From the NCBI GenBank assembly GCA_023398165.1, contig JAEWSQ010000015.1, positions 62,001-126,000 of the forward strand: DNA of 64,000 bases, read 5' to 3'. Shown in pieces: positions 54,015 through 63,759 of this stretch (position 1 is the stretch's first letter; each line of letters begins with the position of its first letter). Position numbers and translations under genes: made by a program. The DNA comes from Spirochaetota bacterium (GTDB lineage Bacteria > Spirochaetota > Spirochaetia > Treponematales > Treponemataceae). Below the pieces are notes generated by a model. That model made no database searches, had not been told where the DNA came from, and saw only the letters and a list, made by a program, of their open reading frames with translations.

Positions 54015-55676
54015 TTAAAAGTTTAGTAAACTCTTGTCATAGTCTGCCGGTGCATAATATCCTAAAAGGTTCATAACTGTGGCGGCAAGACTAGAAATTC
54101 CCAACCCCTCGTTGAGTTCTTTTTTATACTCGCCTTTGTATTCGGGATCATAAATAATGCCGGGTACAGGATTTAATGAGTGCGAGGTTTTTGCCTTCGG
54201 TGTTCCGTCCTCTTTTCTTGAAACTTCGCCTGTTTTCTTATTATGTTCGTACATATCGTCAGAGTTGCCGTGGTCTGCACTCAGTATAAGAATTCCGCCT
54301 GCTTTTTCAACCGCTTTTCTGATGCGCCCGAGCTGAAGATCCATAGCTTCCATGGAACAAACTACCGCATTAAAAACACCGGTATGTCCGACCATGTCGC
54401 CGTTGGGGAAATTCAGCCGGATGTGGTCATATTTGCCGCTTTCGACCGCTTTTATAACATAATCGGTAATTTCGGCGCATTTCATCCACGGACGCTGCTC
54501 AAAGGGAACAACATCGCTTTTAATCTCTACATAATCTTCAAGTTTCTCGTCGAATTTTCCAAGTTTGTTGCCGTTGAAAAAGTATGTTACGTGACCGTAC
54601 TTTTGTGTTTCGCTTATAGCTAACGTTTTAATACCGGATTTTACAAGATATTCCCCCATGGTCCGGTCAATGGCAGGGGGAGTAACAAGATAGTTTGCAG
54701 GAATATGCAGATCTCCGTCATATTCCATCATGCCTGCATACTGAACGGAAGGAACTCTTTTGCGGTCAAAGTAGGGGAACTCTGCATCTGCTTTTGTTTC
54801 AAAGGCAGCGGTCATTTCCAGTGAACGGTCGCCCCGGAAGTTAAAATAGATAACGCTGTCGCCGTCGTTTATTGTTCCAACAGGTTTTCCGTCGTTTCCG
54901 GCAATGACAAATTCTTTTAAATCCTGGTCAATAATACCGGGAATTTCCTTGCGGTATGTTATAACAGCTTCTTCGGCGCTTTTAAATAGTCTTCCTTCTC
55001 CAAGAACATGGCACTTCCATCCGCGGTCGACCATTGACCAGTCGGCATTGTAGCGGTCCATTGTAATATACATGCGTCCGCCGCCTGAGGCAATCTTAAA
55101 ATCAGAGCCGCTCTTATTGCAGTCATTTAAAAATTGTTCAAAGGGAAGAATGTAATCCAGTGCGCTTGTTTCGCCTACATCGCGGCCGTCAATTATCGTA
55201 TGAACACGTATCTTCCTGATTCCTTCTTTTTGAGCCTGTAAGATCATAGCCTTGAGGTGATCAATATGAGAGTGGACATTTCCGTCTGATAAAAGACCGA
55301 TAAAGTGCAGCGTGCTTGATGTATCTTTTACATTTGATGAAAGCTTTTTCCACGCAGCGCCTTCGAACATAGCGCCGGTTTCAAGAGAAGCGGAGACAAG
55401 CTTAGCTCCCTGTGAAAAAACGCGTCCGCAGCCGATGGCATTGTGTCCGACTTCACTGTTTCCCATATCTTCATCGGAAGGTAGCCCTACCGCAGTTCCA
55501 TGGGCTTTCAGTTTTGTTGAAAAACCTGCATTGCGTATTGCATCGAGATGATCCATGCGGGAGGCCTGTACAGCATCCCCCTCTTTGTATTTTCCGTAAC
55601 CCACACCGTCCATGATAACCAATACTACCGGGCCTCTTCTGCCTTTCCATGCAGGATTCTTCTTTAATGATTCCAT
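54015..55676 (-). CDS. gpmI: 2,3-bisphosphoglycerate-independent phosphoglycerate mutase
   Basis: A 553-aa Mn-dependent alkaline-phosphatase-superfamily enzyme of glycolysis. VVLVIMDGVGYG (metal), GNSEVGHNAIGCGRVF (nucleophile Ser), HTIIDGRDVGETSALDYI, FRGDRSLEM and LILSADHGNSDDMYE (metal His/Asp) are all present. GAAGGAG lies 5 nt before the ATG. Confidence 0.95.
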   Translation of the reverse strand: MESLKKNPAWKGRRGPVVLVIMDGVGYGKYKEGDAVQASRMDHLDAIRNAGFSTKLKAHGTAVGLPSDEDMGNSEVGHNAIGCGRVFSQGAKLVSASLETGAMFEGAAWKKLSSNVKDTSSTLHFIGLLSDGNVHSHIDHLKAMILQAQKEGIRKIRVHTIIDGRDVGETSALDYILPFEQFLNDCNKSGSDFKIASGGGRMYITMDRYNADWSMVDRGWKCHVLGEGRLFKSAEEAVITYRKEIPGIIDQDLKEFVIAGNDGKPVGTINDGDSVIYFNFRGDRSLEMTAAFETKADAEFPYFDRKRVPSVQYAGMMEYDGDLHIPANYLVTPPAIDRTMGEYLVKSGIKTLAISETQKYGHVTYFFNGNKLGKFDEKLEDYVEIKSDVVPFEQRPWMKCAEITDYVIKAVESGKYDHIRLNFPNGDMVGHTGVFNAVVCSMEAMDLQLGRIRKAVEKAGGILILSADHGNSDDMYEHNKKTGEVSRKEDGTPKAKTSHSLNPVPGIIYDPEYKGEYKKELNEGLGISSLAATVMNLLGYYAPADYDKSLLNF

Positions 55677-55784
55677 ATTGACTCCTTCTATAGTAAAAAC
55701 TCCGCAGTATCTTTACAGATACCGAGCGAAGTACATGAATACTTTACCCCTGCAGAGCATTACGAAAGCTTTGCCGGTAAAAAG

Positions 55785-55813
55785 AGTATATATAAAATTT
55801 TAATGATTTTCAA
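55785..55813 (-). promoter_or_regulatory. gpmI promoter
   Basis: TTGAAA (55813-55808), 17-nt spacer, TATACT (55790-55785), giving a leader of about 100 nt. Confidence 0.6.
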
Positions 55814-55835
55814 CGGGCGGAAAAAGATACTTGTG

Positions 55836-57002
55836 CTATACTTCAGCCGGAATGAAGGGGACAGATTTTTCACTGGTAAAATTGCGGAAGTTGTATACCA
55901 CCTGATTTTTGCCGTTATTCTTTCCCTTCATGAGCTGACCGTCCGCTTCAATAAGCATTTCTTTTATGGTGCTGCAGCCCTTGGAAGAGGCAACTCCGAA
56001 GGTTAACGTTATATTCATAGTCTTTCCGTCATAAAGAAAACTGTTATTTTCAACTGTTCTGCGAATTTCTTCAATATCCTGAATTACATCCGGAGTGCTT
56101 CTTGGAAAAAGAAGTACAAATTCTTCTCCTCCCCATCGTCCCAGTTTTACGTTAGCGGGAATCATGTCGTGAATTATTCTGGATGTATCGTGCAGTATCA
56201 TGTCGCCGCAGTCATGACCGAAGGTGTCATTGAGTTTTTTGAAGTTGTCAATATCAAATATACAGATGGAGTAATCGCTGTTGTACAATTCTTTTCTATC
56301 CTGATACACATGAAAATGTTCCCACAGGCGGCGCCGGTTTATCAGTTTGGTTAAGGGATCATGATTAGCGGTATAAATGAGTGCTTCCTCGTTTTCCTTG
56401 TTTTTTTTGTTTGCTATAAATATGTCGCGTTCAAGTTTTACGCAGATATAAAATATAGCAATCATAATACCTATTGCACTGAATACTTTATGGATATAGT
56501 AAAAAGATTCCGGAGCGGGAAGCGGATAGACGGGGAAAAAAACAACCAAAGCGATACTCAATAGAAGAGGCGGAATAGAAAATACCGGATAAAACCACTT
56601 GGGGTGCGGGATGTTGTAGGTAAACAAAAACACTGTTGCTACCATACCCAGACTGAAAAACTCAGTACCTGCACTCGAGCGTGTTATGAACGCAGCTTCG
56701 ACGCAGTAGGCTAAGATTAGTATATATTCAAGAATAAACGTAAGCAGTTCGGGAATTTTTGCATAAAAGAGAATTATTAATAAGTACGCGGCAATACTTG
56801 CGAAGCTCGTTAAAAAGAGAGCGGTAAATTTATAATAGGCAAATAAGAACGCAAGCATTATATGGATAAAACAGCTTGCCGCTGCCAGTGCAAAAGGCGC
56901 TTTCCCGACGAATAATTTCAGCTTTTTTACACCGGTCTTTTTGTTTCCCCTATCCGTATTATACCTCCAGAGCCGCCAGTCTTTTTTCTGCCCAGCGAAC
57001 AT
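55836..57002 (-). CDS. Membrane-bound GGDEF diguanylate cyclase
   Basis: About 388 aa: six hydrophobic segments (residues ~35-195), then a GGDEF domain whose active loop is LGRWGGEEFVLLFP (GGEEF is active). It makes cyclic di-GMP. An I-site RxxD is not obvious. The start is uncertain: the ATG at 57002 is used, with 57023 and 57056 in frame; any of these overlaps the ABC permease by 44-98 nt. GGAGG occurs at the permease end but has no start codon after it. Confidence 0.8.
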   Translation of the reverse strand: MFAGQKKDWRLWRYNTDRGNKKTGVKKLKLFVGKAPFALAAASCFIHIMLAFLFAYYKFTALFLTSFASIAAYLLIILFYAKIPELLTFILEYILILAYCVEAAFITRSSAGTEFFSLGMVATVFLFTYNIPHPKWFYPVFSIPPLLLSIALVVFFPVYPLPAPESFYYIHKVFSAIGIMIAIFYICVKLERDIFIANKKNKENEEALIYTANHDPLTKLINRRRLWEHFHVYQDRKELYNSDYSICIFDIDNFKKLNDTFGHDCGDMILHDTSRIIHDMIPANVKLGRWGGEEFVLLFPRSTPDVIQDIEEIRRTVENNSFLYDGKTMNITLTFGVASSKGCSTIKEMLIEADGQLMKGKNNGKNQVVYNFRNFTSEKSVPFIPAEV

Positions 57003-58707
57003 AGATCCGCCATAAGAATACATCCAGTGCAAGTATAACACATGAAAGAACAACAATGGTACTCATTGTTTTTTTAAACACAAAAATTGATAAAAGAACA
57101 AGGGCAAGGAGTACTCCCATACTCAGGAAAACAGACACAACGGAATTGATATTCTGTTTAAAAGCTGCCATGGGTGTTTCCCATGCAAGTTTTGGATGAG
57201 CTGTGTCTATCCATAGATCTATAATGTGGAGGAAAAAGCACAATGACATAGATAAAACAACAACAGTACCGAGAATCATGGTAATTTCGCTGTTTTTAAG
57301 ATTAAAATCTTCGAGAGTTAAAAGAAAACCTGCAGGAATTCCTGCAAAAAGGAGAGCAAATACTGCATAAATCATGGCATGAACCATTTTTGCGGTCACG
57401 AGCGTATGTACCGGTATGGGAAGCGCCTTGAGCACGGATAACGTTTTTCCTTCCCGTGAAAACGCAGTTGCGCTTGTACTTGTGGATGTTCCCATGAATA
57501 CGATAATTCCGGATAAGACTGCTGTAATAACAAAAAACATCATATCTTTCTGTTCTGCTGTGAAACCTGCTGTTCCCAAACTGATAATAACCTGTCTGAA
57601 TTTATCCAATCCGTCCTGGGGAATGGTTCCGAGAATGGAAATAATCATTGCAACCGGCAGAATTATGATAACAAAGGGACCGTTAAAGAAAAACGAGGGC
57701 TCCTTAAACATGGTTAAGATATCTCTTTTTAAAATAGCACCGAACAGGGGAGTCGCTTTAATATCAGTTGATAAAAACTCTTTTTCCTGTTTTTTATTCA
57801 TTTTTTTGGATGATTCTTCGTTGAGACCTATAATGCTCTTAACATAAGGTCGGGCAAGAACTCTGGTACAGGCATACGCAAGTCCTGCCGGAACTACGAG
57901 GAGCAAAAGCAGAGGCAGCAGTGAAGATACATTGTTTTGGATTACCGCTGATACATACCATTTTGCAGGCGGATAGAAGGCTGCGATCGTTTCAACTATA
58001 TTGAACGATCCATTTTCATACAGCTTCATGACATATTCTGTATTATTGAGGCTGCTGACCGATCTTTGATACACAAAATTAAAGCCGAGCATCGCTCCTA
58101 TGAGAATAACGGTGCTTATGAACGTTAAAATTTTTTTATTGACAGCGCTCTTTCCCAGACTGAAGACAGCTACCAGCAGAATAAATGATAGTGTTACCGG
58201 TACGAGCGGTATGGTCAGTGCTCCTATAAGCGCTGAAATATAAAAGACAGGAGAGGTGAGCAGTCCTTCATAATAACCGTACACTCCGGTGCCTAGAAAA
58301 AGAATCGCCGCGCCGAGAAGGAACTCCATAACGTATATTTGAAGGAATTTTGCGGTAAACAGCGATACCGGCGTTAAGGGGAGGGCAAGAAGGTTTTCCT
58401 CGGTGGAATTGGTAACATACATACTTAATGCCTGAAGAAAGCCGAATATTAGGGTTACAAAGGTTGCAGAAACAGATAAAAGCAGAAGAACAAAACTTTG
58501 CAGTCCTGCCGCTTTAAATGATCTGTACAGGTTTGTTACATAAAAGAAGATCATGCCGCCGAAAACAACGGTAATATAGAGAAATAAGAAAATGTAGGCG
58601 ACATTCTTTACCGCCTGTTTTCCGCCCTTCCGGAAATCCGAAAAGAAATCTTTGAGGGAAAATCTATTGTCTAAAAACAGTTTCAAAAGCTGGAGTGTTA
58701 TTTTCAC
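56959..58707 (-). CDS. ABC-2-type exporter permease
   Basis: A 582-aa inner-membrane protein with about 12-14 hydrophobic segments, fitting a large ABC-2-like permease. It starts 3 nt after the ATPase gene's stop. SMYVTNSTEENLLALPLTPV matches the coupling loop seen in such exporters. Cargo unknown. Confidence 0.78.
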   Translation of the reverse strand: MKITLQLLKLFLDNRFSLKDFFSDFRKGGKQAVKNVAYIFLFLYITVVFGGMIFFYVTNLYRSFKAAGLQSFVLLLLSVSATFVTLIFGFLQALSMYVTNSTEENLLALPLTPVSLFTAKFLQIYVMEFLLGAAILFLGTGVYGYYEGLLTSPVFYISALIGALTIPLVPVTLSFILLVAVFSLGKSAVNKKILTFISTVILIGAMLGFNFVYQRSVSSLNNTEYVMKLYENGSFNIVETIAAFYPPAKWYVSAVIQNNVSSLLPLLLLLVVPAGLAYACTRVLARPYVKSIIGLNEESSKKMNKKQEKEFLSTDIKATPLFGAILKRDILTMFKEPSFFFNGPFVIIILPVAMIISILGTIPQDGLDKFRQVIISLGTAGFTAEQKDMMFFVITAVLSGIIVFMGTSTSTSATAFSREGKTLSVLKALPIPVHTLVTAKMVHAMIYAVFALLFAGIPAGFLLTLEDFNLKNSEITMILGTVVVLSMSLCFFLHIIDLWIDTAHPKLAWETPMAAFKQNINSVVSVFLSMGVLLALVLLSIFVFKKTMSTIVVLSCVILALDVFLWRIYVRWAEKRLAALEV

Positions 58708-58710
58708 GTT

Positions 58711-59460
58711 CTACTCCTGTACAGTTTTTTGAGCAGATTTTGCCTCGACAAGTTCGAGGAAAATATCTTCAAGACTCTTGGTATTGTCTTTTTTCTTGAG
58801 CTCATCCATTGTTCCCACAAAGATTAGTTTACCTTTTTTTATGATGCCGATTCTGTCGCAGAGTTTTTCTGCTACTTCCATGACATGGGTTGAAAAAAAG
58901 ACAGTCTTTCCTTCTTTTGTCCTTGTTCTCATATGCTCCTTTATGTTGAAAGCAGCTTCTGGATCGAGACCCACCATCGGCTCGTCCAGAATCCAGTTTT
59001 GAGGGTCTGATATGAGACTGGCTGTAAGAAACAGTTTCTGCTTCATGCCGTGGGAAAAACTTGAGATCTTATTATTCAATACATCTGATATTTCGAACAT
59101 CCGGCTGTAATAGGCAATCCGGTTTTTTCTCTGTTCAACAGGGGTGCCGTACACATCGCCTATAAAATTAAGATACTCGCTTGCTTTCAGTTTTGAGAAC
59201 ATCTCTGGCGTGTCGGGAACAAACGAAAAACGCCGTTTTGCATCCATCGGGGAATCTTTAAGTGAAATACCGTCGATGGTAATAGTTCCCGCATCAGGCG
59301 AGAGAATGCCGGTAAGCAGCTTGATTGTCGTGGTCTTGCCGGCGCCGTTCGGGCCTAAAAATCCGAAAATTTCACCGTCATTAATAGTTAATGAAATATC
59401 ATCAACTGCCTTAACTGCAGATTTTGCATAGGATTTTGATACTGAGCTTAGTTCAAACAT
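58711..59460 (-). CDS. ABC transporter ATP-binding protein
   Basis: A 249-aa ABC-2-type ATPase: Walker A GPNGAGKTTTIKLL, signature SFSHGMKQKLFLTASL, Walker B WILDEPMVGLDPEA, switch STHVMEVAEKLCDR. It energises the adjacent permease. The signature is FSHG rather than LSGG, as is common in this class. Confidence 0.9.
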   Translation of the reverse strand: MFELSSVSKSYAKSAVKAVDDISLTINDGEIFGFLGPNGAGKTTTIKLLTGILSPDAGTITIDGISLKDSPMDAKRRFSFVPDTPEMFSKLKASEYLNFIGDVYGTPVEQRKNRIAYYSRMFEISDVLNNKISSFSHGMKQKLFLTASLISDPQNWILDEPMVGLDPEAAFNIKEHMRTRTKEGKTVFFSTHVMEVAEKLCDRIGIIKKGKLIFVGTMDELKKKDNTKSLEDIFLELVEAKSAQKTVQE

Positions 59461-59834
59461 TTACTCCCTTCCTTTTTATACTCAAAGTTTAATTCTCAAT
59501 AGAATAACCCCAGAGTCTTTACTTGTCAATTCTTTGCTGAATTCGAAGCGGATTAGACTTCTTTCCTCTTTGCGGTAGTTTTATTGTTAAGAAAATGACC
59601 ACGGATGCACACGGGAAAACATAGAAAATGTAGTTTCCCGTGTTCCGCTTAGTATGTGTTGCGGTTTTCATTACATATGGGACTCTCTGGCAAGTATCGG
59701 CGCGACGCATCGCGCCTCATCCTTCGGATGTATGGGGAACAGAGAATAGTATCGGCGCTGTCATTCCTTTGGAATGTATAGAGAGCAGCAGAAAGTATCG
59801 CTGCGTCGCCGGCTAGCAGCTCATGTCTCGCGCC
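59461..59834. other. Intergenic region between ABC gene and island
   Basis: No convincing gene. The left half is AT-rich and holds the promoter region of the ABC gene; the right half carries the two-hairpin repeats described separately. An open frame at 59519-59710 has no ribosome site or coding look. Confidence 0.6.
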
Positions 59835-59840
59835 TCATCC
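59676..59840. repeat. Two-hairpin repeat array, left copy
   Basis: Units begin with AGTATCG at 59693, 59748 and 59794. Each long unit has hairpin A (GGCGCGA-CGCA-TCGCGCC in unit 1, GCTGC...GCAGC in unit 3), then hairpin B (CATCC-TTC-GGATG or CATTCC-TTT-GGAATG), then a 17-nt linker starting TATRGRGA. Unit 2 lacks hairpin A. The last unit runs into the 3' end of the following lipoprotein gene, whose stop codon lies in the repeat. Hairpin arms differ between copies but stay paired. Confidence 0.85.
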
Positions 59841-60998
59841 CTTTACATCAGTGAGTAAATTCCAGCGGACTTCCTTTTGAAATTCGAACTTCTCAATGTC
59901 GTAAAAGCGTACCACAAAGTAATCCCCATCGTTGAAAGTATCTGCTATTGTTTCCTTATTCATTAGAATTTTTGTTGTTGTTTCAAGAGATCTCTGTTCA
60001 TAGGGCAATATAGTCTCTTGATTCCATTTCCACTTGCCGTTATTATCTTTCTCTGCAAATCTAAAAAAGTGAGCAGGTACCTCTTCTGTTAAGTATACAG
60101 GTTTAGTGCCGACATAAATCCTGTCATACTTTTTTGAATAATAAATATTTTCTACCCTCTTATAGTTTCCTATATCCGGATCATAGGGGTCATTGTCAAT
60201 ATAGAGCTCAGATTCGCTCTTATCCGGATAGCATATTCTTAACCCTATTCTGTTATCGCACACAACATAGGTACCGTCATCAAGTACTAAAAACTTTTGT
60301 GTGTCTGCAATTTCATTTAAGAGCGCATCAGAATCGCGATCAGCAAAAAATATCCTGGTAAAATTAAAGGCATCTGAATCAAGTGAATATGTCCCGAATC
60401 CGCGGTTTGGATTATCGTAGGGATTACCTAGTGAACCATAGATTACTCCGTCTTTATCAAGAAGGTTAGGAGCTAATTCCGGTATATAGACTATTCTGTC
60501 ATACTTTTTCTCACTTAAAGAGATGAGACTCACAGAAAATCCTTTGTCGTATCCATTCCCGTGCATGATTGCAAGTCTGTCGAGGGAAGTCAAAAAGTTC
60601 ATCTTATGAACATTATCCTCTTCAAAGGTAATAACGTTTTCTGTCTTTCCTGTCTCTGTATTGAAAATCAGCAGCTTTTTGCTCATGGTAGTACCAAGCA
60701 TCCAGAGCCGGTTTTCATATGCTTTTACCTGTACAGGGCTGTATTCATTACCATTATTGCCGTAATAAATACGCGACAGTATATCCTTTTTCTCAGTGTC
60801 TATAACAAAAGTCGACGGTTCATAGCCGTCATGCCAGCAACCCATGTATAGTAAATCATCCGTTATACTAAAAGTCTGTGTTATATGATCAATCCGCGTA
60901 GTATCAGGGGTGAGATCTAAGAACAGCCCGTTAATAAAATCACATGACGAACACAGGAAGCTGAGAACACATGCTAAACTAATTACTGCTTTTTTCAT
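59835..60998 (-). CDS. Lipoprotein, beta-propeller-like, unknown
   Basis: A 387-aa protein with a signal peptide and lipobox-like LCSSC. The body shows repeated aromatic beta stretches (NRLWMLGTTMSKKLLIFNTE, DDGTYVVCDNRIGLRI, KYDRIYVGTKPVYL), suggesting a propeller. I use the ATG at 60998 (GGAG, 5 nt). Its 3' end, including the stop, lies within the repeat. Family not recognised. Confidence 0.68.
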   Translation of the reverse strand: MKKAVISLACVLSFLCSSCDFINGLFLDLTPDTTRIDHITQTFSITDDLLYMGCWHDGYEPSTFVIDTEKKDILSRIYYGNNGNEYSPVQVKAYENRLWMLGTTMSKKLLIFNTETGKTENVITFEEDNVHKMNFLTSLDRLAIMHGNGYDKGFSVSLISLSEKKYDRIVYIPELAPNLLDKDGVIYGSLGNPYDNPNRGFGTYSLDSDAFNFTRIFFADRDSDALLNEIADTQKFLVLDDGTYVVCDNRIGLRICYPDKSESELYIDNDPYDPDIGNYKRVENIYYSKKYDRIYVGTKPVYLTEEVPAHFFRFAEKDNNGKWKWNQETILPYEQRSLETTTKILMNKETIADTFNDGDYFVVRFYDIEKFEFQKEVRWNLLTDVKG

Positions 60999-61066
60999 TC
61001 CTTCTCCGTTTACTGAGCTAACGAGGCAGCAAAGTAATACTTTGTGCCTCATGAGTATTATATCAC

Positions 61067-62577
61067 TTAATTACCGGGATTTTCTTTTCCAAAACGGGCA
61101 TATTCACTAGTATCATTATCTATAACCATATCCCAAGGATAAATAATATCCATGGTTAAGAGCGTTACAACAAGAACAAATGTAGTTACATAAATTGTTG
61201 TACTTGAATTGCCAACAACAATTGATACAGGAACAGTCTGCTTGACAAGGTTTTGAACAAAAAAACTTGTAGGAGCCCATGTACCATCTATATCAACACC
61301 CATACTCATCCAAGTAAGCCAAGCTAATTGAGTACAGTATAATGAACTAGAATCATAACTCTTAATGAGCTGTATCATGTACTTTCGACCATTATATTTA
61401 TTATAGGCCGCCTCTATAGCAGCATAACGTTCTCCTTCTGTTTTTGGAGAATTAACATGCAGCAGCTTCATGGCTGTATCATTTACCTTATTTATAGTTT
61501 GGTGTTTAGCTGAATAGTATGTTGTTTTTGCACCCGTTATTTTCTCTCCCTCAGGCACATCTGCAGTAAGGAATGATGCATTATTATTATTCCAGATTGC
61601 ACCATGACCGGTTATCAGATCTCCAAGTCCAGGTCCGTAAGTATACAGTAAATCTCCAGACTGGGCTGAGTAACCTGATACAAGTATATTATACAAAGCC
61701 TCTCTGCTCGATGCTAGTTGAGGAGCTGACGTCAGTACTCTGCTGTTATCCTTATTTATTGACATCATTGTTCTTGCTGCAGCTTCTTCCATGCCTTCTA
61801 CAGGTGAATTCAGTGTATCTATAAGTACTTGATTACCTGAGTCGCTCATATTCTCTGCTACCGGCAATACTTGTGATGCCATTAATGGTGCACGGGCATC
61901 AAATGCTTGCTGAACAGCACTTGTTAATGCAGCAATATCCTCTTCTGTCAATTTATCCGCTGAATTTCTACTTAATACTGCAAATCTTTCATTTGAATCA
62001 AGAATAGACTGTATATCATCTTCAATTCCACTTAAATCAATATTTGCATTTACCTCTTCTGCAATTTCATCAACATTGAAATCTTCGTTATTTGCTATGT
62101 TTTGTACTGCTTTCGTGTAAACTAGTTTATCTACTTCAGAAAGAGGATTTTTGTATCAAGTATAAAATCAAGCCCATTGATAGTCTCTATTATTGTTTCA
62201 TCTGAGTCTGATGTAACCCTGCTTAAATTTGGAAACACACTTCTAAAATGCTCTCTTTCAGAATCTTCTGGTATTACAAAGCCAGATTTAGATACATCAA
62301 CTTCAACAATAATTCTTTGTTCCTTGGTTTCAATAGTTTCTATTGATTTAAAATCAACGACATTTACAACAGCAGATTTTGCTGAGTCTTTTTCAGCAGT
62401 TGAGATTTCTTCATTTCCAGTTAAAATAGTAGGTGCACTTACTACAACCGGTGAGTTAAATGCAAGATTACAACTTACTAACGGTGCTGATAAAATCATT
62501 ACTGTTAATATCCAACAAATAGCTCTTTGTGATACATGTCTAAAATAAACAGACATGCTCCTTTCCCTTTTTTCCAT
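61067..62577 (-). pseudogene. Frameshifted lipoprotein with papain-like (YiiX/NlpC-type) domain
   Basis: Read as one ~500-aa gene broken by a -1 shift. The 5' part (62577 down to about 62131) starts with GGAGTGAAGT before ATG and has a signal peptide with lipobox LVSC. At the A5 run (62148-62152) the frame goes into a stop after 10 codons; adding one A joins it to an open frame of about 60 codons without a start codon, which then continues as the C-terminal domain to 61067. That domain has a His (TGHGAIW) and Cys (SLYCTQLAW) as in permuted papain-fold peptidases. Sequencing error, true decay or slippage are all possible. Confidence 0.72.
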
Positions 62578-62580
62578 ACT

Positions 62581-63552
62581 TCACTCCTTATTATTTATAA
62601 ATCCCGAACCGGGACTTAGGGACAATACCAAGAGTAATAACAAAAAACTGTTTGTAGTACCCGAGCCTGCATTTTCTGTTAAAATAAATTCTCTATTGTA
62701 TAATCCAATTCCATTTGAAGAGGTTGAACCATAACAACAAAAATAGTGGTAAAAAGCTTCCAGTTTAATATCAAAATAACTGTTTTTTAACAGATTACTG
62801 AAGAAGGACAATCCAATTCTATAACCATATCCACCTTGCATGGAATCATAGAATTGAACCAATCTTAAGACATGACTGTCCATTGATTTAATATTCATGT
62901 AAGGGAAGTAGGAAATTGATAATACACTTATAAGATTAGAGAACAAAAGAGTATTCTCTACACCCAAATATGGATAGAAAATTGATTGTTCATATGAAAT
63001 AACTGGTCCTGCTACTTCTTTCTTTTCTTCATTTCCTGTCCATTCTAGTATACCGGTATCAGGATATTGTACAAAACCGTCTTGCGCAGTGTTTTTCCTA
63101 TTCTGATAACTAACACCTAGAAATGGATTTAAAGTATATTTGTTGTTTACAACCTGAATAGAATAAATTAAAGTACTTGAAGTAGTAAAATCTTTATCCA
63201 GGTAATTATCATGTTTTGAATAGTAAGAAATAACATCATCTGTCTCCGATAAATAATCAAAGTCCTCAAGAAAACCAGTTTTAACAGGAATTGCAGTGAT
63301 TAATTTGTTTGTAAGTTTAAATGATAAGAACTCAAAAGTAATATCTATATCTGTTACAGGTATTACTGGCTGCTTCCAAACAAGTTTACTTATTTGCTTA
63401 CTATTTTCAAAAACAAGTTCCTCTGTTTTTCCTGACATTACACCTGCACTTGTTTCTACATTGAAAACAAATAGTGTGTTCTGTTGAGAAAACATGAGAA
63501 TTTCACAAAATACTAAAAACCAGAGAATAGTCAGAAACTTTTTATTGTACAT
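62581..63552 (-). CDS. Omptin-family outer-membrane protease
   Basis: A 323-aa protein with a signal peptide (cleavage near SQQ). It aligns to OmpT: GVMSGKTEELVF and SKLVWK at the N-terminus, a D-x-D pair (Asp97/Asp99 in LEDFDYL, matching OmpT Asp83/Asp85), and a D-x-H pair (Asp225/His227 in SMDSHVL, matching Asp210/His212). Spacing is 130 residues versus 129 in OmpT. The C-terminus does not end as a barrel strand: after SSNGIGLYNREF it runs into a Leu-rich tail, and a +1 shift at a T6 run would give a normal strand. Start has AGAGAGATT upstream. Confidence 0.75.
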   Translation of the reverse strand: MYNKKFLTILWFLVFCEILMFSQQNTLFVFNVETSAGVMSGKTEELVFENSKQISKLVWKQPVIPVTDIDITFEFLSFKLTNKLITAIPVKTGFLEDFDYLSETDDVISYYSKHDNYLDKDFTTSSTLIYSIQVVNNKYTLNPFLGVSYQNRKNTAQDGFVQYPDTGILEWTGNEEKKEVAGPVISYEQSIFYPYLGVENTLLFSNLISVLSISYFPYMNIKSMDSHVLRLVQFYDSMQGGYGYRIGLSFFSNLLKNSYFDIKLEAFYHYFCCYGSTSSNGIGLYNREFILTENAGSGTTNSFLLLLLVLSLSPGSGFINNKE

Positions 63553-63759
63553 AATCTCTCTTTATTTACTATAATTGACTATATTTTAAATTTTGTCAAC
63601 TTAAAAAAATGTCCGATATTACCTCGATGATACTTTTCTCGGAGTCTCAAGTCTTCTGAAAGAACCCCTTATTATTCGAAAAAGGTAGATAAACACGAAA
63701 TAAGAGTTTCGCGGCACGGATGACGCTGTAAAGAAGGAACACTGATAGATATTGATTTG
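63553..63759. other. Intergenic region right of the omptin gene
   Basis: It holds a candidate omptin promoter (minus strand TTGACA at 63599-63594 with TATAGT about 20 nt on) and a stretch of unassigned sequence leading into the repeat array. Open frames here are in repeat sequence and look non-coding. Confidence 0.5.

Noticed and set aside
59519..59710. 63-codon minus-strand open frame
   Set aside because: Ends near the ABC gene promoter and begins inside repeat sequence; no ribosome site or coding look.
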